From Gammaproteobacteria bacterium (GTDB lineage: Bacteria; Pseudomonadota; Gammaproteobacteria; Steroidobacterales; JABDLF01): 51,068 bases of DNA. Of the stretch, positions 50,511 through 51,068 are shown piece after piece. The first letter of the stretch is position 1. Every line of letters starts with the position of its first letter. The stretch spans positions 1-51,068 of the forward strand of contig JABDLF010000069.1 in NCBI GenBank assembly GCA_013003115.1. The letters are read 5' to 3'. Both the position numbers and the translations under genes were made by a program. The notes below the pieces were generated by a model. That model was not told the DNA's origin. It searched no databases and worked only from the letters and a program-made list of their open reading frames with translations.

Positions 50511-51068
50511 TCAGGTATGAACTTCGATCTCAAAGAGCCGGGCGTGCTCGGAAATGGCGAAGCGATCGGTCATGCCGGCAACATAATCGGCAACGGCGCG
50601 TGCGCGCCCCGCGTCGCCGTCCTGTGCCTCCATTCGCTTGGCATTGTCGCGGTGATCGTCCGGCATTAGCCGAATGTCACTCATGAAAGCGTCGAACAAG
50701 CTGGTTAGCAGGTGCTGGGACTTCGCTGTCATTCGAACAACCCGATAGTGCCGGTACAGATTCTTGCGCAAAAACTGTTTAAGCTCGATGTGTTCTGCAG
50801 CGGTGGCTTCACTGAGCCCGATCAGCGCTTCGCCGTGAGCGCGCACCGCATCGATGCTCTCAACGCCTGCGGCACCGATTTTTTCACCGCTGGTTTCAAT
50901 CAGGTCGGAGACCACATGATTCACCATGCGGCGGACCGTCTCATAGACCAGCCTGCGGCCGTCAAGGCCCGGATAACGCTCGAGAACCGAATCGGACGCC
51001 CGTCGATATAATGAGACCTCGCGTAGCGCGTCGTGCTCAAGCAGGCCGGCGCGCAGGCCGTCATCCAC
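50511..51068 (-). CDS. dgt: Deoxyguanosinetriphosphate triphosphohydrolase-like protein, N-terminus cut by window edge
   Basis: The frame is open to the right edge, giving 185 residues of the C-terminal part; the HD metal-binding domain lies outside the window. The visible part, with LDGRRLVYETVRRMVNHVVSDLIETS, ELKQFLRKNLYRHYRVVRMT and AVADYVAGMTDRFAISEHARLF, fits the C-terminal helices of Dgt-type dNTP triphosphohydrolases, which release tripolyphosphate from dGTP or other dNTPs. Specificity cannot be read from this part. It is 67 nt upstream of pyrF on the same strand. Confidence 0.88.
   Translation of the reverse strand: MDDGLRAGLLEHDALREVSLYRRASDSVLERYPGLDGRRLVYETVRRMVNHVVSDLIETSGEKIGAAGVESIDAVRAHGEALIGLSEATAAEHIELKQFLRKNLYRHYRVVRMTAKSQHLLTSLFDAFMSDIRLMPDDHRDNAKRMEAQDGDAGRARAVADYVAGMTDRFAISEHARLFEIEVHT

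Noticed and set aside
1-51068. A defence island, prophage, integron or CRISPR system
   Set aside because: No integrase, transposase, phage structural, toxin-antitoxin, restriction or Cas gene and no regularly spaced repeats were recognised; gene content is chromosomal housekeeping and envelope or lipid functions.

Overview
The window reads as a stretch of chromosome from a GC-rich, probably marine or aquatic gammaproteobacterium. This is inferred from gene content, with no marker-gene search: tesA-ybbA-ybbP in the E. coli arrangement, membrane-anchored FadE, a 325-aa Mdh, YcgN, YpfJ, YgiM, a KefB/C-type antiporter, class I photolyase, and storage-lipid genes (WS/DGAT and a lysine-tailed phasin). 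No rRNA, tRNA, CRISPR array, insertion sequence, integrase or phage gene was recognised. Coding density is high and the reading frames look intact. The only partial genes are those cut by the window edges (NTF2-like at the left, dGTPase at the right).

Layout. 1-2958: an XRE-type regulator and NTF2-like gene, divergent from a secreted VCBS/FG-GAP calcium-binding-repeat lipoprotein, with an 11-bp palindrome between them. 3011-6637: a DUF4286-DUF3667 fusion membrane protein with a small membrane partner, then a GAF-GGDEF-EAL cyclic-di-GMP enzyme. 6653-10409: fadE and mdh. 10659-13241: a sigma70-like promoter, a small one-helix protein, then an overlapping GntR/ABC-ATPase/permease set of the YtrABC type. 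13254-16321: a CPA2 cation/proton antiporter and CbpA. 16302-19972: LemA plus an M48 peptidase with a long C-terminal extension, and an M14 peptidase. 19988-22437: YgiM-like SH3 protein, a TlpA-like lipoprotein and a DksA/TraR-type zinc protein. 22450-24471: an overlapping acyltransferase-ycgN-deiodinase-like flavoprotein operon.

24472-25061 is the largest gap, with one orphan intrinsic terminator and a doubtful small ORF. 25062-31399: a TMEM175-like channel, an ICMT-like methyltransferase, pirin, a very large Asp-box repeat protein, cytochrome c5-like and GlsB-like proteins, ending at a bidirectional terminator. 31502-33651: a lipoprotein, a uracil-DNA-glycosylase-like protein and YpfJ. 33851-36674: 2-hydroxyacid dehydrogenase, photolyase and Nudix. 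36824-40650: ybbP-ybbA divergent from tesA, with overlapping proposed starts. 40801-46470: fadD, a GST, a patatin-like lipase, a phasin and WS/DGAT, forming a fatty-acid activation and storage-lipid neighbourhood. 46557-51068: an unrecognised 256-aa protein, then DUF445, hemE, pyrF and dgt.

Together the genes look like core metabolism (TCA, beta-oxidation, heme and pyrimidine synthesis) interleaved with envelope maintenance and lipid storage or turnover. I did not find a clear new defence or mobile system. The most interesting items are the iodotyrosine-deiodinase-like gene in its acyltransferase operon, the DUF4286-DUF3667 fusion, the head-to-head overlap of tesA and ybbA, the palindrome-controlled regulator/VCBS module, and the orphan terminator suggesting a small RNA.
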